Assembly: GCA_013400975.1 (NCBI GenBank)
Contig: WBMZ01008671.1
Coordinates: 62,001-126,000 of the forward strand
Origin: Atrichornis clamosus
Taxonomy: Eukaryota > Chordata > Aves > Passeriformes > Menuridae
Direction of reading: 5' to 3'
DNA length: 64,000 nucleotides
Of this stretch, positions 60,154 to 64,000 are shown one piece after another. The stretch's first letter is position 1, and the number at the start of each line of letters is the position of its first letter. The notes beneath the pieces are model-generated. The model saw nothing but the letters and a program-made list of their open reading frames with translations. It was not told the origin of the DNA and did not search any database. A program made the position numbers and the translations under genes.

Positions 60154-63100
60154 GGGGCAGGGCAAGGTGGGGTGGTGAGGGGAGAGAAGAAGACGCGCTT
60201 TGACAGGACCCGGCAAGAGCTTTTCTGATTTAAATCCCCTAGCAGACCAAACCCCAGCATGCTCGAGAATACGTTTGTGGGGTGGGGAGGGAGAAGCATG
60301 TTTCTTTTTCAGCTGCGTCGCCAAGTGCCACCCCTCCTCCCTGCCGTGGTTTTGTTTTAGGGGTTTCTTTTTCTGAACTCATTGCTCAAGCAGCAGCAAG
60401 CGCATCCCGCCGGGTTATTGTTTGGCTTTCGAAAGAAGACAGAGAATTTGGAAAAGAAAAAAAAAATATATAATCTAAGTGGGGGCTAGTATTGTTTTCA
60501 TGCCGTCCTCCTGCCTTGCCCTGACCAACTGGCAGGAGACAGCAGGCAGCAGATGTCTCGGGAGGACAAAGCCAGGCACACACTACACCAGACGCTCATA
60601 ATTGATGGCTTTTGTCAAGTGGGGCTTGCGTTAGGTTCCCCCCCTCCTTCCCTTGTTTTCGACTTTCTGTGTGTTCCCCCACCTACCCGCCACCCCTTCA
60701 GAAGCAGATTGGAGAGCGGGATGACTTTCTTACTTGCACTGTGTTTTCTTTTTCTCGAGCATCTGTAATTTCTTCTTATCTTATTGTATTGTCGGACGGA
60801 CAGTTGTGAGCAGCTCGGGGACGGAGAGAGCAGCACCTTCCCTCGAGCTGGCTAACGGTTTATGTGAAGATGCTGAAGCAGAAGGAGTATTTTAAAGGAG
60901 TCCAAAAGCCACTGCAGAAGTTACGTAGCCACCGTCATCTTGCCAGTAACCTCCTCAGTGGATTGAGAAACGTGTCTTTGAGCTAGGGGCTCTAAAAACA
61001 GGGGATTCTGTGGCTCTTGCTGTTCAAGTCGCCGTTATTCCTCAGCCACTATAACCATTTATTTTTTTTTTGTAATAACTTTTTTTGTTTCCGTTGAAGG
61101 AGTGCTTTATTGTTATTACTGTCATGGTTGTAATTATACATTTAAATTCAGGCCTGTTGTAGTTGGGCCTAATAATGTACAGGGCAAGGGAGAAATGAAG
61201 GTTTGATGTTTTTTTGGAGACTGGTAAAGAGAAGACAAGCAGTGTATGGCAAAAAAAAAAGGAGAAAAGAAGAGAAAAGTAGAAAAAGCCAAAAATAGAA
61301 GTTTTTGAGCCTGGCTTCTAACTAGATGAATATGCTATCCAGCGTTCCTTGGTGTGCAGTGTGCAGCAGCAGCTCTGTCCCACGGTCGGTGTAAGGGGCA
61401 CATCGAGGGATGGGAGACCTTTTCAAGGAAGCAGAGTGTGCTCGGGGATCCCCAGGTTGCTCCAGGATCCCCTCACGGCTCCGTGCTGGAGCATCCCGAG
61501 CGAGAGGACGGCTGCAGGGGACGATGGTGAGATGCCACCCCGAGGGCGAGAGGCTGGTCCCGGGGAGCACCTCGCCATTGCATCCCTCCCTGAGTCATGA
61601 AGAACACTGGGTGGGCTCCTTGTTTGCTCATCTAGCAACACTTTGACTTAGAAAATCCCTCCTGGTGCTATTTCTAGCGAAGCCTAGTGAGGGTGCAGGC
61701 TGCCCCATCCTATCTGCACAGCGGATGAGGAGCTGAGGAAGGCATGATGCTGGCAGCCTGTCCTGGTTTTTTCCCCACTGTTCAATTTACTTCCCTTTAT
61801 GGTGATAAGAGAATTTATGCCGCGACGGTGGCTCACATGGACCCCGGACCAGGCAGGCTGGGCCTGAACTCAGCACCTCAAACCCATTTTTCCAAGCAAG
61901 ACGTTGAATTTCTGGTGGCTTGTAGAGAAGAGGGATTTCACCCCGACCTCTTTGGATGTGCAGTATGTTCTTGGGTGCCTTATGAATGTGTTGGTCTGTC
62001 TGTGATGGGGAGGAATCTTTTGCTGCAAAATTTAAAGGGCAGAAATTTTCAGCAGCAAATGCTTTGCAGGAGGCAAGAGTCGTGATGCTGCAGTTCAATA
62101 TTCTTTGAATTTTCATCTGGTTGTCTGCTGATCCAGTTTTCATTCTGCACCTGGAGCAAGAGGAGCGAGCTGGAAACAGGAGCTTCAGTTTTCCTGTCTA
62201 CCCAGAAAGCAGCAAAATGATTGCTGAGTGCACCGGAATTGTCTGGAAAAATTAATTTTTTCTTCATTTATTCGAGCCCAGGAGCTTCGCACGGTGACAG
62301 CGCCTTGCGTTGGGTCAGCTTCGTTAGTGGCAATGTGGTTTGATAGTATTAATGAGCAGATGAACTTCATTGAGGCAGCAAAGCCCATCAGTATTACAAG
62401 GCTCAGGGTTGTGCCCATTGCTCTTTGTTTTTTCTGCTCCCTGAGTTCTCAAGGAGTGGAGGAGAAGGGGATATAACACCCATCACAGTGCACTCAGGCA
62501 CAGTGTCAGTCTTCTGGGAGAAGGCCTGAAAAACAGTTTTGTCCTGATTTTTTTTTTTTTTTTAATGTTAAGAACAGAAAAGTCCTGTAACAGGGACAGC
62601 AGCCTCATGGGTTGGGGTGCCAGGGATCCTGCCAGCAGTGATCCAGACTGTCGCTCTGACCCCTGCAGCTTCTCACTTCCCACGGAACTTTTTCTTGGGA
62701 TGAAAGAAGAAAAAAGAAAAGAAAAACACAGAGAATTGGGGATTTTATTTCTAAAAACTTGAATTTTCACCCATCAGTGCATCAGGAGGCATTCAGAGTC
62801 CATGTGTAAGCCACAGGGCAGTATTTCTCCTAAAGCTTTTCCCTACCCCTACCTGCTGTGAGGGTTTGTTCAATTTTCCTGTTGTGGAGCAATCCTGAAA
62901 CCCCCACCAACCAAGCTTGGCCCATGACTTTCCCTTCCACCATGTGAAATGAAGAATTTTTATGTGAAATCTGTCGTTTTGTAATGTCTTGCCATTTATC
63001 TCTGCTATTAACAGACGTTCATCCAGTCATTGACTGCTACAGTACATCAGTCACTGTTGATGTCCGAGAATCAAAACATTGACCAAAAACGGGGATTTTT

Positions 63101-63291
63101 CCCAAAAATCACGTGCTGCCAATGGTATCTTTCTGAAGTCCATCAGTAGGAAGCTGGCACGCACGTGGCATCATTCACCAGGGTACCGCGTTGGGAAAAG
63201 AGGCACCACGAGGACATTTGATGGGCAGGATGGGGAACAACGCTGGGGAATGTTTTGGGGTGAGAGCACCTGGAGTGTTTCCTTCTCTCTT

Positions 63292-63293
<2 letters not shown>

Positions 63294-63353
<60 letters not shown>

Positions 63354-63355
63354 TN
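63294..63355 (+). repeat. poly(T)55 with adjacent ambiguous base
   Basis: Uninterrupted T from 63294 to 63348, then AATTTT and the only N of the window at 63355. The true length is uncertain because such homopolymers are poorly resolved by sequencing. It lies in the sense 3'UTR, so the mRNA would carry a long poly(U). Confidence 0.85.
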
Positions 63356-63463
63356 CTACTTTAGAAACGGTCGCCAAAGAGAGTAATTCTCCAACGTGTG
63401 ATTTTAGGTGCGAAGCCACCGGCTACATCTCCCCAGATCTGCCAGATTCCATCTTTGCTGCTC

Positions 63464-63469
63464 AATAAA
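63464..63469 (+). terminator. CTIF: CTIF polyadenylation signal AATAAA
   Basis: Canonical AATAAA in 'gctcaataaaagcatc', followed within about 10-30 nt by a GU-rich downstream element ('tgtgtggggttttactgtgt'). This predicts cleavage near 63480-63490. It is the first good hexamer-plus-GU combination after the stop codon. Confidence 0.75.
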
Positions 63470-63487
63470 AGCATCTGTGTGGGGTTT

Positions 63488-64000
63488 TACTGTGTTCTCC
63501 CCATGCAAGTATGTCAGCAAAGGGGAAAATAACCTCCTCGGGCCAAATGTGTGTGGGGCCAAACCTCGGGGCTGGTGTGAAGGTGAGTGGCTGCAGCATC
63601 ACCTCTGTGCCCGTCTCCCTGGGATGCAGAGCAGGTTTGCTGACTCCCTGCCAGTCTCCCCAGCGTCTAATTCACCTCGTTCCTGGTAAAAATCTTTCCA
63701 AACTGATGGGTTTTGCTACACAAAAAGTGGCTTGCTTGGTTTCCCCACGAGGGATTTCACCCATGTTTGGAAAAGTCTCGTGTATATAGGAGGTGAAACA
63801 AAAATGGGGGAAAAAAAGGAAAAGTAAGTGATTTGCTTGGTTCCCCTCTTCCCCCGAAGGAGATTAATTAGTATCTATTCTTGGCATGATTGATGGCTTT
63901 GAAAGAAAACTTGTCAGAATAACTTATGATTTATTTTCATGCTTATTTTTATAACATCCCTTACTTGGAGATCTCTCAAAATCTTAAATATGATTTTTTT
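63488..64000. other. flank downstream of CTIF
   Basis: About 500 bp with no gene, repeat element or RNA that I can recognise. From human and chicken gene order, the next gene is expected to be SMAD7 in opposite orientation, but nothing of it is visible here. Confidence 0.5.

Larger units (their letters stand above)
60154..63487 (+). other. CTIF: CTIF 3' untranslated region
   Basis: From the stop codon to the first convincing poly(A) site there are about 3.3 kb without a recognisable repeat element or coding exon. Noticeable items are an A/T stretch near 60460-60475, U-rich patches around 61055-61090, a T17 run near 62550-62566 and the 55-nt T run at 63294-63348 with the ambiguous base at 63355. 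Many micro-ORFs exist, none credible. The 3' limit depends on the AATAAA at 63464. Shorter isoforms cannot be excluded, but I saw no earlier AATAAA. Confidence 0.7.

Noticed and set aside
1..64000. tRNA, rRNA, snoRNA, miRNA genes or endogenous retrovirus LTRs
   Set aside because: I looked for tRNA B-box-like words, LTR ends and pol-like peptides on both strands and saw nothing convincing; small hairpin RNAs cannot be judged reliably by eye.

Overview
The window looks like bird nuclear DNA. Its commonest repeat is the avian CR1 (Chicken Repeat 1) non-LTR retroposon. I recognise 27 CR1 fragments, about 5.5 kb in total, most of them 5'-truncated and many ending in the typical ATTCTATG/ATTCTGTG-like 3' tail. 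There are no bacterial-style operons, tRNAs, rRNAs, CRISPR arrays or recognisable LTR retroviruses. Almost all other open frames are chance or repeat-derived.

The only gene I can support is CTIF (CBP80/20-dependent translation initiation factor, formerly KIAA0427). It lies on the + strand, and the window covers its 3' half. Five coding exons at 20722-21163, 22906-23205, 43402-43557, 58017-58070 and 59938-60153 have proper AG/GT borders. All four introns between them are phase 0. Together the exons encode the last 388 residues: the end of the basic, Gln/His-rich linker and the whole MIF4G domain, down to the stop codon. A 3'UTR of about 3.3 kb follows and ends at an AATAAA at 63464. The N-terminal (CBP80-binding) part must lie upstream of base 1.

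Layout. 1-20721: the 3' part of a large intron, CR1-rich. 20722-23205: two exons around a 1.7 kb intron. 23206-43401: a 20 kb intron with an AT-rich block (25.3-25.6 kb), a remarkable 0.95 kb satellite of 12-bp units (27.4-28.35 kb), an orphan CpG-rich island (30.66-31.03 kb) and a compact TATA/octamer/small-ORF/AATAAA arrangement (42.0-42.3 kb). 43402-43557: exon. 43558-58016: a 14.5 kb intron with a degenerate ~31-bp minisatellite (55.6-55.9 kb). 58017-60153: the last two coding exons, closely hugged by CR1 copies. 60154-~63487: 3'UTR, containing a 55-nt poly-T and the only ambiguous base (N, 63355). After that comes intergenic flank.

CTIF belongs to the human 18q21 block, which corresponds to the chicken Z chromosome, so the window may be Z-linked; this is inference from synteny knowledge. 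I found no wholly new biological system. The most unusual structures are the 12-bp satellite with its 59-bp higher-order core, the intronic CpG island, and the CR1 insertions crowding three of the five exons.
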